A stretch of 27,438 bases of DNA from DASSKF01 sp035690725 (GTDB taxonomy: Bacteria > Actinomycetota > Actinomycetes > Actinomycetales > Dermatophilaceae): positions 1 to 27,438 of the forward strand of contig DASSKF010000197.1 of the NCBI GenBank assembly GCA_035690725.1, given 5' to 3'. The notes under the pieces were generated by a model that saw only the letters and a program-made list of their open reading frames with translations, did not search any database and was not told the origin of the DNA. The position numbers were made by a program, and so were the translations under genes. Shown one piece after another: positions 21,997 through 27,438 of the stretch; position 1 is the stretch's first letter, and each line of letters starts with the position of its first letter.

Positions 21997-22364
21997 GCCT
22001 GCTGCTCGTCGCGCTCGGAGCGGCGGTCGGCGCTCCCCTGCGCTACCTGACCGACCGCGCGGTCCAGGCGCGCGGCGGCCTCTTCCCGTGGGGGACGCTC
22101 CTGGTCAACGTCGTCGGCAGCCTGGTCCTCGGCGTGGTGGTCGGCGCCACGTCCACCGGCGCCCTGTCCCACCGGTGGGGGCTGTTGCTCGGCACCGGGC
22201 TGTGCGGTGCGCTCACGACATACTCCACGTTCTCCTACGAGACGCTGCGGCTCGCCCAGGAGGGCGCACGGCTGTATGCCGTGGCGAACCTCCTCGGGAC
22301 GGTCGTCACCGGAGTGGCCGCCGCCTTCGCCGGCTACCCGCTCGGCCGGCTGCTCGGGGGCTGA
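21993..22364 (+). CDS. crcB: CrcB/Fluc fluoride channel subunit 2
   Basis: This 123-residue second Fluc protein has four membrane segments, the VNVVGSLVLGVVVG helix with its conserved Asn and the GALTTYSTFSYE motif. The GTG start is fixed by a GTGA overlap with DUF190. The two Fluc copies in this operon are clearly diverged from each other, as in known two-gene systems where antiparallel subunits assemble into one channel. No fluoride riboswitch is visible within the operon or before it, so induction by fluoride would need another sensor. Confidence 0.93.
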   Translation: MSLLLVALGAAVGAPLRYLTDRAVQARGGLFPWGTLLVNVVGSLVLGVVVGATSTGALSHRWGLLLGTGLCGALTTYSTFSYETLRLAQEGARLYAVANLLGTVVTGVAAAFAGYPLGRLLGG

Positions 22365-22403
22365 GCACGGCGCCCGGCACGCCGCGGCGCCCGACGGGCT
22401 GCC

Positions 22404-23027
22404 TCAGCGGCCGAGGTCGTGCCAGGCCGCCTGCAGCTGCTCGAGGTAGGTCTCGGTCGTCTGCAGCCCGACCCTCTCCTGCCCCTCGTTGACCCGCACC
22501 CAGGGCACCGTGGCGATCCCCAGGGCGGCCGCGGCGTCCTCGTCCTCCTGCACGTCGCGGACGTACTGCTCACCCGCGAGCACGGCCGCGAGGCGCCGCT
22601 CGTCGAGGCCGGCCTCGGCCCCCAGCCGCTGCAGGGCCTCGTGGTCGGCGAGCGAGCGGCCCTCCCCGAAGTGGGCCCGGAACAGGCGCTCGAGCACCGC
22701 CGACTGCAGCGCGGGACCACCCATGCCGCGGGCCAGCTGCACCGTCCGGTGCGCGTCGAAGGTCGCCGCCGGCTGGACCGTGCCGGGGTCGAGCGGCAGG
22801 CCCTCCTCCCGGGCGGCGGCGAGCGCCTCCGGGGAGGCGGGGGCGTCGGGCAGCTGGACCGACCGGTAGCGGACCTCCACCTCGGCCGGGTGCTCGAAGG
22901 CGCCGACGGCCTCCTCCAGCCGGCGCTTGCCGACGTAGCACTCGGTCGAGGTCAGGTCGACCCAGAACTGCACGGCGAGCCGCGGACGCGTGCCGGACGG
23001 GGCCGGCCCGCCTCGCGTGGTGGTCAT
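22404..23027 (-). CDS. DsbA family (FrnE-like) protein with altered active site
   Basis: This 207-residue protein has the thioredoxin-fold/helical-insertion layout of DsbA-FrnE/HCCA isomerase proteins: FWVDLTSTECYVGKRRLEEA near the N-terminus, YRSVQLPDAP, the long helical insertion, and a cis-Pro segment IATVPWVRVNE near the end. In FrnE-type members the active site is usually CPWCYIGKRR. Here the corresponding residues read STECYVGKRR, so the nucleophilic first Cys is replaced by Ser. It may therefore be an isomerase, glutathione-type or binding protein instead of an oxidant. ATG 23027 is preferred. It is cytoplasmic, with no signal peptide. Confidence 0.85.
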   Translation of the reverse strand: MTTTRGGPAPSGTRPRLAVQFWVDLTSTECYVGKRRLEEAVGAFEHPAEVEVRYRSVQLPDAPASPEALAAAREEGLPLDPGTVQPAATFDAHRTVQLARGMGGPALQSAVLERLFRAHFGEGRSLADHEALQRLGAEAGLDERRLAAVLAGEQYVRDVQEDEDAAAALGIATVPWVRVNEGQERVGLQTTETYLEQLQAAWHDLGR

Positions 23028-23070
23028 GGCACCGAGTGTGGCAAAGAGTGCCCGTCCTCCCAACCGCAGC

Positions 23071-23102
23071 AGGGTCCGTCACCGGTGCCGGTGACGGACC
23101 CT
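23071..23102 (-). terminator. 32-base near-perfect palindrome behind the NlpC/P60 gene
   Basis: Arms 23071-23085 and 23088-23102 are perfect complements over 15 bases around a TG centre, 20 bases past the NlpC/P60 stop codon. It would form a very stable hairpin with the inner two pairs opened as a 6-base loop. No U-tract follows, as is usual for high-GC terminators. Confidence 0.7.
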
Positions 23103-23122
23103 GCGCAGCGGTGACGGCTCGC

Positions 23123-23971
23123 TCAGGGGCGACCGAAGCTGTGCGCGCTGCTCCAGATGGGGCGCTTCTGGACGACGGTCCCCGGGTGCGGGGAGTCGTA
23201 CATCATCCCGCCGCCGGCGTAGATGCCGACGTGGTAGGCGGGCGAGCCGAAGAACACCAGGTCACCGGGCTGCGGGCTGGACACCGGCGTGGACGCCGCC
23301 TGCTGTGCGGCCGCCGTGCGGGGCAGGCTGATGCCGGCCTGGCCGAAGACGTACTGCGTGTAGCCGGAGCAGTCGAAACCGGAGGGGCTGCTGCCGCCGT
23401 AGACGTAGGGCGTGCCGACGTACTGGGCGGCGATCCCCAGGATGCCGCCCGTCGGGGCGGGTGCGGCGGACGCCGGCTCGGGCTCCGGGGCCGGCGCAGG
23501 AGCAGGATCGGCAGCGGGCGCCGGAGCGGGGTCGGTGGCCGGCTCGCGGACCGTGTCCCGGCTCGCGACGTCGGCGGTGCGGTCGGCGACGACCGGCTCC
23601 GGCTCGGGGGCGTCGTAGGCGGCCGCCGGGACGACGGAGGCGAGGTCGGGCTTCTCGCGGGTGAACCCCACGTTGCCGAAGTCGGGGGCGACCACCGTGG
23701 CGGAGGCGGTCGCCGGCGCGGCGACCGTCGGCGCGTCGAACTTCGCGCCGGCGTCGACGGCCTGGTGCTGGCTGCCTTGCGGCTGCTGCTGGCCGGAGGC
23801 CGGGTCGGCGACGGCGGGCACGGCCACGGAGGCGACCATGCCGCCGGTGACGGCGACGAGGGCCGACGCCTTCACGGCGGGGCGGGTGGAGCGGGTCAGC
23901 GCCGAGGACAGCGCGGAGGCGGTGCTCGGCTGGTCGGGGGCGCGGTGACGTCCGGGACGGGGCTTCGACAC
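23123..23971 (-). CDS. Secreted NlpC/P60 peptidoglycan hydrolase
   Basis: This 282-residue exported endopeptidase is predicted to cut stem peptides of peptidoglycan. An N-terminal basic region precedes a hydrophobic segment (about 33-55, ending AVADPA), consistent with a signal peptide. A long Pro/Ala/Glu-rich linker (about 60-172) spans the wall. The C-terminal NlpC/P60 domain has Cys201 in GFDCSGY, His247 in AYHVGIY and a third polar residue at His262. GTG 23971 is preferred because AGAGG lies about ten bases upstream; GTG 23989 is possible. The mRNA leader carries a c-di-AMP riboswitch, so expression is tied to cell-wall/osmotic signalling. Confidence 0.93.
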   Translation of the reverse strand: MSKPRPGRHRAPDQPSTASALSSALTRSTRPAVKASALVAVTGGMVASVAVPAVADPASGQQQPQGSQHQAVDAGAKFDAPTVAAPATASATVVAPDFGNVGFTREKPDLASVVPAAAYDAPEPEPVVADRTADVASRDTVREPATDPAPAPAADPAPAPAPEPEPASAAPAPTGGILGIAAQYVGTPYVYGGSSPSGFDCSGYTQYVFGQAGISLPRTAAAQQAASTPVSSPQPGDLVFFGSPAYHVGIYAGGGMMYDSPHPGTVVQKRPIWSSAHSFGRP

Positions 23972-23990
23972 GGTGGAACTACCTCTCACA

Positions 23991-24215
23991 CGCCTGCGAG
24001 GTCAGCTGTCGGGTTCGGGTGGGAGGGTCACCCGGTTCCCGGGCACCGGCCGCTCGGTCCGTCCGTGCGGTGGGCCTTTCCGGTGCCGCCTGGGGAACTT
24101 CACCCCAAAGGGACGTCTCCCGACGCCCCGCAAGTGGGTCCCCCGCTCCTGCCGACGGGTTGTCGCGTTGTCCCGGACGCGGTGGCAGGACTCGGCGATC
24201 CACCTCCGGGAGCCA
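23991..24215 (-). promoter_or_regulatory. c-di-AMP (ydaO/yuaA) riboswitch upstream of the NlpC/P60 gene
   Basis: Reading the minus strand, the conserved blocks of the class occur in order: ATCGCCGAGTCCTGCC (24198-24183), CGTCGGCAGGAGCGGGGGAC with CCA, TTTGGGGTGAAGTTCCCC, GGGTGACCCTCCCACCCGAA and CCCGACAGCTGACCTCGCAG with GCG at 23991. This matches the ydaO element, which turns expression of wall hydrolases and transporters off when c-di-AMP is high. The start codon follows about 20 bases after it, consistent with control of termination or translation start. Confidence 0.92.
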
Positions 24216-24240
24216 CCCCGAGGGTGGGGCAGCGGGCTCA

Positions 24241-24269
24241 AAGGTACACACCGGCAGCACCCATGTCAC
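24241..24269 (-). promoter_or_regulatory. Candidate promoter of the riboswitch/NlpC transcript
   Basis: On the minus strand GTGACA (24269-24264) and TACCTT (24246-24241) are separated by 17 bases, placing the transcription start near 24234, just upstream of the riboswitch. The -35 differs from consensus at one base and the -10 fits TAnnnT. Confidence 0.55.
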
Positions 24270-24352
24270 GCAGCGGTCACGAAAGCGCCAACAAATGGTC
24301 AAACGGATGACCGTGGCAGGCTGGCCCCGGACGACGGAAGGAGCAGTGCCGC

Positions 24353-25270
24353 ATGGGCAGGGACGACCGGGTCGACCCGCACGTCCCGGCCGCCGACGCG
24401 CGGCCGGGGCCGCTGCGCGGCGCCCTGCTGCTCCTGCTCGCGTTCATGGTGGGCGAGGTCGTCGTCGCGTTCTGGTCCGGCTCGCTCGCCCTGCTGTCCG
24501 ACGCCGGCCACATGCTCTCCGACGTCGGCGCGATCGCGGCGGCCCTGTGGGCGCTGCGGCTCGCCGCCCGGCCACCGACCGGCGCCTGGACGTTCGGGTG
24601 GAAGCGCGCCGAGATCCTGTCCGCCGCCGGCAACGGGCTGACCCTCGCGGTCGTGGCGGGGATCCTCGCCGTCGAGGCGGTGCGGCGCCTCGTCTCGCCC
24701 GAGCCGGTGTCCGGCACCCCGGTCGTCGTGGTCGCAGCGGTCGGGGTGGTCGTGAACGTGGCCGCGACCTGGTTGCTCGCCCGGGCCAACCGCACCAGCC
24801 TCAACGTGGAGGGCGCCTACCAGCACATCCTGACCGACCTCTTCGGCTTCCTCGGGACGCTCGTCGCCGGCGTCGTCATCCTGCTCACCGACTGGGTCCG
24901 CGCGGACGCGATCGCCTCCCTGGTCGTCGTCGCCCTCATGGTCCGCGCCGCCTGGTCGCTGCTGCGCGACTCCGGGCGGGTCCTGCTCGAGGGAGCGCCC
25001 CGGGACATCGAGCTCGCCGAGGTGCGCGGCCACCTCCTCGGCAACGAGCACGTCCGTGACGTGCATGACCTGCACGTGTGGACGGTGACCTCCGGCCTGC
25101 CGACGCTGTCCGTGCACGTCGTCGTGGACGAGGAGTGCTTCCGGGCCGGGCACGCCCCGCGACTGCTCGACGAGCTGCAGGAGTGCCTCGTCGGCCACTT
25201 CGACGTCGAGCACTCGACGTTCCAGCTCGAGCCGGCCACCCACGCCCAGCACGAGCCGGGCATGCACTGA
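24353..25270 (+). CDS. Cation diffusion facilitator (CDF) transporter, CzcD/ZitB type
   Basis: This 305-residue divalent-metal/proton antiporter has six membrane helices in residues about 20-205, followed by a cytoplasmic CDF C-terminal domain with VRDVHDLHVWTVTSGLPTLSVHVVVD. The intramembrane zinc site is clear: SDAGHMLSD (His53, Asp57) in helix 2 and AYQHILTD (His158, Asp162) in helix 5. The H-D/H-D set indicates Zn2+ (and often Cd2+) specificity. ATG 24353 has AAGGAG ten bases upstream. It converges with the ideR gene through a shared terminator, so metal genes lie together but are not one operon. Confidence 0.95.
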   Translation: MGRDDRVDPHVPAADARPGPLRGALLLLLAFMVGEVVVAFWSGSLALLSDAGHMLSDVGAIAAALWALRLAARPPTGAWTFGWKRAEILSAAGNGLTLAVVAGILAVEAVRRLVSPEPVSGTPVVVVAAVGVVVNVAATWLLARANRTSLNVEGAYQHILTDLFGFLGTLVAGVVILLTDWVRADAIASLVVVALMVRAAWSLLRDSGRVLLEGAPRDIELAEVRGHLLGNEHVRDVHDLHVWTVTSGLPTLSVHVVVDEECFRAGHAPRLLDELQECLVGHFDVEHSTFQLEPATHAQHEPGMH

Positions 25271-25302
25271 GCAGCCGGGCCCGGCACGACCGCTCGAACC
25301 TC

Positions 25303-25327
25303 GAAAGTTGCGGCCGGGGCAACTTTC
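25303..25327. terminator. Bidirectional hairpin between the CDF transporter and ideR
   Basis: GAAAGTTGC (25303-25311) and GCAACTTTC (25319-25327) form a perfect 9-bp stem with a 7-base loop. It lies between two convergent genes, 33 bases after the CDF stop and 13 bases after the ideR stop, and probably terminates both. Confidence 0.75.
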
Positions 25328-25339
25328 ATCGTGGGGGTG

Positions 25340-26035
25340 TCAGACCTCGGCGGCGAAGACGTGCATGGCCACCTCCGGCGGCAGCGACACGCCCGCCGCC
25401 GTCTCCCCGCCGTCCGGGACGATGATGGTGCGGCCGTCCTCCGTGCGCAGCCGCACCCGCTGGCCGGGCAGCAGCCCCGCCGAGGTGAGCAGCTCCAGCG
25501 CCTCGCGGTCGACCTGCGCCGGCTCGCCGATCCGCCGCACCACGACGGTGCTCTCCCCCGCCTCGGCCAGCTCGATCAGGCTCTTCACGCCGCGCCGGAA
25601 GTCCTCCCCCGGCTCCTCCCCGAGCTCGTCCAGCCCCGGGATCGGGTTGCCGTAGGGCGACTCGGTGTGCTCGCCGAGCAGGCGCAGGAGCTTGCGCTCG
25701 ACCCGCTCGCTCATCACGTGCTCCCAGCGGCAGGCCTCGTCGTGGACGTACTCCCACTCCAGGCCGATGACCTTGACCAGCAGCAGCTCGGCGAGCCGGT
25801 GCTTGCGCATGACCCGCGTCGCCAGCAGGTCCCCCTCGCCGGTGAGCTCCAGGTGGCGGTCGCCGCCGAGGGTGAGCAACCCGTCGCGCGCCATCCGCGC
25901 CACCGTCTGGGACACGGTGGGGCCGGAGTGCCCCAGCCGCTCCGCGATCCGCGCGCGGAGCGGGGGGATGCCCTCCTCGCGCAGCTCGTAGATGGTGCGG
26001 AGGTACATCTCCGTCGTGTCGATCAGGTCACTCAC
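25340..26035 (-). CDS. ideR: Iron-dependent repressor IdeR/DtxR
   Basis: This 231-residue metal-activated repressor controls iron uptake and storage genes. The N-terminal helix-turn-helix (LRARIAERLGHSGPTVSQTVARM, 27-49) is nearly identical to DtxR. All ligands match DtxR numbering: the ancillary site has His79, Glu83 and His98, and the primary site has Met10, Cys102, Glu105 and His106. Residues about 65-140 form the dimerisation domain, and the SH3-like domain (about 150-225) is present, so this is the full IdeR type. The GTG at 26035 is supported by homology to DtxR from the first residues. Its gene is divergent from the nitroreductase. Confidence 0.97.
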   Translation of the reverse strand: MSDLIDTTEMYLRTIYELREEGIPPLRARIAERLGHSGPTVSQTVARMARDGLLTLGGDRHLELTGEGDLLATRVMRKHRLAELLLVKVIGLEWEYVHDEACRWEHVMSERVERKLLRLLGEHTESPYGNPIPGLDELGEEPGEDFRRGVKSLIELAEAGESTVVVRRIGEPAQVDREALELLTSAGLLPGQRVRLRTEDGRTIIVPDGGETAAGVSLPPEVAMHVFAAEV

Positions 26036-26212
26036 CCCCCTACCCTCTCATTACTCGCGCGCACCGGCGCCGCCCCGATCCGCCCGTCCGGCTGGGCCGA
26101 TGGATCCGGTCGAGGTGGCACCCGGCACGCCTCCTGTCGGACGTGAGGCACGGCACCCGAGTGCCGGTTCGTTCCCGGAATGGCGCAGAAGTGGTTGAGG
26201 TTTCAATGACAC

Positions 26213-26866
26213 ATGAGCACTGACACGTCGACCCACCCCAACGACCTGCACGACCTGGAGGCGCAGCTCACGCGCCACCTCGAGCTCGACGTGCAGGCCC
26301 AGGACCTCCTCTTCCGCGAGGCGCGCACCGCGAACGCGTTCACCGACGAGCCGGTCAGCGACGAGCAGGTGCGGGCGGTCTACGACCTGGTCAAGTGGGC
26401 CCCCACCTCGATGAACATCCAGCCCCTGCGGATCGTCCTGGTCCGCTCCCCCGAGGCCCGGGAGCGCCTCGTGGGCCACCTGTCGCCCGGCAACCAGCCG
26501 AAGACGTCCGAGGCGCCGCTGGTCGCGATCCTCGCCGCCGACCACTCCTTCCACGACGAGATGGAGCGCACCTTCCCTATCCGCCCGGCGGCGCGTGAGC
26601 TGTTCGTCGGCGACGACGACTTCCGCGGCTTCACCGCCCGGCTCAACGCAACCCTGCAGGTCGCCTACTTCATCATCGGTGTGCGGGCCGCCGGCCTCGC
26701 CGCCGGTCCGATGACCGGCTTCGACGTCGACGGCGTCACCCACGAGTTCTTCCCCGACGGCGAGCACCGCGCCCTCGTCGTGGTCAACCTCGGCCACCCC
26801 GCGGACGACGCCTGGATGGACCGGCTCCCCCGCCTCGACTACGAGGACGTCGTCACCACCGTCTGA
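26213..26866 (+). CDS. Nitroreductase family protein (RutE/malonic semialdehyde reductase-like)
   Basis: This 217-residue FMN-dependent oxidoreductase resembles the RutE/YdfN group. The entry segment FREARTANAFTDEPVSDEQVRAVYDLVKWAPTSMNIQP contains the flavin-binding R-x-x-x-x and the WAPTSMNIQP motif. Later come LNATLQVAYFIIGVRAAGLAAGPMTGF and the C-terminal LVVVNLGHP. The known reaction of the group is NADPH-dependent reduction of malonic semialdehyde to 3-hydroxypropionate, but many members reduce nitro-compounds or quinones. ATG 26213 follows TGAGG by about 12 bases; a TTGAGG/TTTCAA partial palindrome (26195-26206) just before the start is a possible MarR-type site. Confidence 0.9.
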   Translation: MSTDTSTHPNDLHDLEAQLTRHLELDVQAQDLLFREARTANAFTDEPVSDEQVRAVYDLVKWAPTSMNIQPLRIVLVRSPEARERLVGHLSPGNQPKTSEAPLVAILAADHSFHDEMERTFPIRPAARELFVGDDDFRGFTARLNATLQVAYFIIGVRAAGLAAGPMTGFDVDGVTHEFFPDGEHRALVVVNLGHPADDAWMDRLPRLDYEDVVTTV

Positions 26867-26896
26867 CCGGTCGCCCGAGCCCGTCGCCGCGACCGG
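26867..26896 (+). terminator. Hairpin directly after the nitroreductase stop
   Basis: CCGGTCGC (26867-26874) and GCGACCGG (26889-26896) pair over eight bases and begin at the base after the stop codon. A U-tract is absent. Confidence 0.55.
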
Positions 26897-27003
26897 GCAG
26901 GAGAGGGCAGAAGAGGGCAAGCTCGATCAAGCGCTCCGGGCCCTGTCGTGTGCACAGTGGACCCACGCGGACACGCGTCCGCAGAACTGCGAGGAGGCCC
27001 ACG

Positions 27004-27234
27004 ATGAGCAATACGGTCACCGACCCGGACGCCCTGCCGGTCAACGACCCCAAGCGGCACACGATGAAGTGCCGGGCGCGGATGACGGACCTCGCCCAGC
27101 ACCTGCGCGAGGACGTCGAGAAGGTCGACGACCCGCGCGCGAAGGCGATGTTCGAGACTGCCGCCGAGGTGCTGCTGGGCCTCGACAAGGCCTTCGCCGA
27201 CTACGAGGAGGGCGCCGAGGCCGCGTGGCGCTGA
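27004..27234 (+). CDS. Small conserved-looking hypothetical protein
   Basis: This 76-residue protein is mainly helical and acidic, with MTDLAQHLREDVEKVDDPRAK and AMFETAAEVLLGLDKAFADYEEG suggesting a pair of amphipathic helices. Its single Cys lies in HTMKCRARM. It has no signal or membrane segment. ATG 27004 has GAGGAGG about seven bases upstream, so the start is reliable. A GCGGAC/GTCCGC inverted repeat (26967-26982) lies in its leader and may be an operator or hairpin. No family is recognised. Confidence 0.7.
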   Translation: MSNTVTDPDALPVNDPKRHTMKCRARMTDLAQHLREDVEKVDDPRAKAMFETAAEVLLGLDKAFADYEEGAEAAWR

Positions 27235-27250
27235 CCGGCGTCGAACGGAC

Positions 27251-27270
27251 CGCACGAGTCCCTCCGTGCG
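27251..27270 (+). terminator. Short hairpin after the small hypothetical gene
   Basis: CGCACG (27251-27256) and CGTGCG (27265-27270) form a 6-bp GC stem with an 8-base loop 17 bases after the stop. It is weak and without a U-tract, but separates this gene from the next promoter. Confidence 0.35.
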
Positions 27271-27285
27271 ACCGGTGGAAAGTCA

Positions 27286-27314
27286 TTGCGCCGGGCGCGC
27301 GGCCGACATACCGT
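27286..27314 (+). promoter_or_regulatory. Candidate promoter of the leader ORF at the right edge
   Basis: TTGCGC (27286-27291) and TACCGT (27309-27314) are separated by exactly 17 bases. A start near 27321 would leave a leader of about 26 bases before the strong Shine-Dalgarno sequence. Confidence 0.55.
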
Positions 27315-27328
27315 CGGGGCACACGAGA

Positions 27329-27337
27329 AGGGAGGTG
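27329..27337 (+). promoter_or_regulatory. Extended Shine-Dalgarno sequence
   Basis: The core AGGGAGGTG lies within a longer stretch (27325-27341, GAGAAGGGAGGTGGTCC). That stretch matches the complement of the canonical 16S rRNA 3' end at all but two or three positions. A match this long is rare and would bind ribosomes very strongly. Confidence 0.7.
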
Positions 27338-27346
27338 GTCCGAGTA

Positions 27347-27385
27347 GTGATTGATCTACGGACGCGTGAGGTGGCTGCGCGCTAG
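27347..27385 (+). CDS. 12-codon leader ORF
   Basis: GTG 27347 opens a 12-residue frame (VIDLRTREVAAR) ending in TAG at 27383-27385. It follows the extended Shine-Dalgarno sequence by about 9 bases. It overlaps the start of a longer frame beginning at GTG 27366, which suggests translational coupling or leader-peptide control. I recall similar sequence from other actinobacteria but cannot name the downstream gene from what is visible. Confidence 0.45.
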   Translation: MIDLRTREVAAR

Positions 27386-27438
27386 CCCAGCCGTCGTGCC
27401 GCTGGCCTCCAGCTCGGATGCCGGCCTCGGACGGAACG
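27366..27438 (+). CDS. N-terminal start of an unidentified gene (3' partial)
   Basis: GTG 27366 begins a frame reading MRWLRASPAVVPLASSSDAG and onward to the window edge. It starts inside the 12-codon leader ORF. A further hairpin-prone segment (CCAGC/GCTGG) lies within it. Only 24 codons are visible, so no product can be assigned; that it is coding at all is uncertain. Confidence 0.3.
   Translation, partial: MRWLRASPAVVPLASSSDAGLGRN

Noticed and set aside
22360..22408. GCTGAG/CTCAGC inverted repeat spanning both stop codons of crcB and the DsbA gene
   Set aside because: The six-base arms coincide with the two stop codon contexts and the 37-base gap is long; a terminator is possible but not distinguishable from chance.
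1..27438. CRISPR array or insertion sequence
   Set aside because: No regularly spaced repeats beyond the two-copy 25-mer, and no transposase motif or terminal inverted repeats around a coding frame were found.

Overview
The window is high-GC DNA from an actinobacterium. The lineage-typical genes include an IdeR/DtxR regulator with every canonical metal ligand, a SigB/SigF-family sigma factor, an HspR-like MerR protein, an ANTAR protein, a c-di-AMP riboswitch in front of an NlpC/P60 hydrolase, leaderless-looking promoters and many GTG starts. I lean towards a Micrococcales relative (Intrasporangiaceae-like), but this is an impression from protein style and not a proven assignment.

Left part (1-7025): this looks like the end of an integrated genomic island. 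Position 6982-7025 is a 44-base 3' fragment of tRNA-Arg(CCT), running from the anticodon loop to the acceptor end with no matching 5' half. That is the usual footprint of tyrosine-recombinase integration. The island carries a GNAT acetyltransferase, an FUSC/aromatic-acid-exporter-like membrane protein, an ANTAR regulator, a J-domain protein with the DnaJ C-terminal domain, a small conserved-looking protein, an Hsp20 chaperone and, divergent from hsp20, a chain of four overlapping small genes. These encode a Cys/His protein, an HspR-like MerR regulator, a very acidic disordered protein and a probably frameshifted small protein. Together they read as a protein-quality-control/stress cassette. 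Positions 6399-6981 hold no confident gene.

Middle part (7026-17149): a secreted CHRD-like protein gene is broken by an in-frame amber codon and seems truncated at its 3' end. It is followed by a PadR / ABC ATPase / FtsX-like permease operon (minus strand) with a leaderless-looking promoter inside a palindrome, a class V aminotransferase of the cysteine-desulfurase-like type, and a MEDS-HATPase regulator. A membrane-anchored hypothetical comes next. The segment ends with a tightly overlapping minus-strand operon: ECF sigma factor, O6-alkylguanine-DNA methyltransferase, 3-methyladenine glycosylase I and AlkA-type glycosylase II. This operon is a complete direct-reversal plus base-excision alkylation-repair set under its own sigma gene.

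Right part (17150-27438): an intergenic pair of perfect 25-bp direct repeats precedes a minus-strand set of SigB-like sigma factor, CBS-domain protein and ArsB/NhaD-type ion transporter. A plus-strand five-gene operon follows (DUF488, SDR, CrcB/Fluc, DUF190, CrcB/Fluc), centred on fluoride export. Next are a FrnE-like DsbA protein with an altered active site, an NlpC/P60 hydrolase behind a c-di-AMP (ydaO) riboswitch, a CDF zinc-type exporter, IdeR, a RutE-like nitroreductase and a small hypothetical gene. The right edge has a promoter, an unusually long Shine-Dalgarno match and a 12-codon leader ORF overlapping the start of a gene that runs out of the window.
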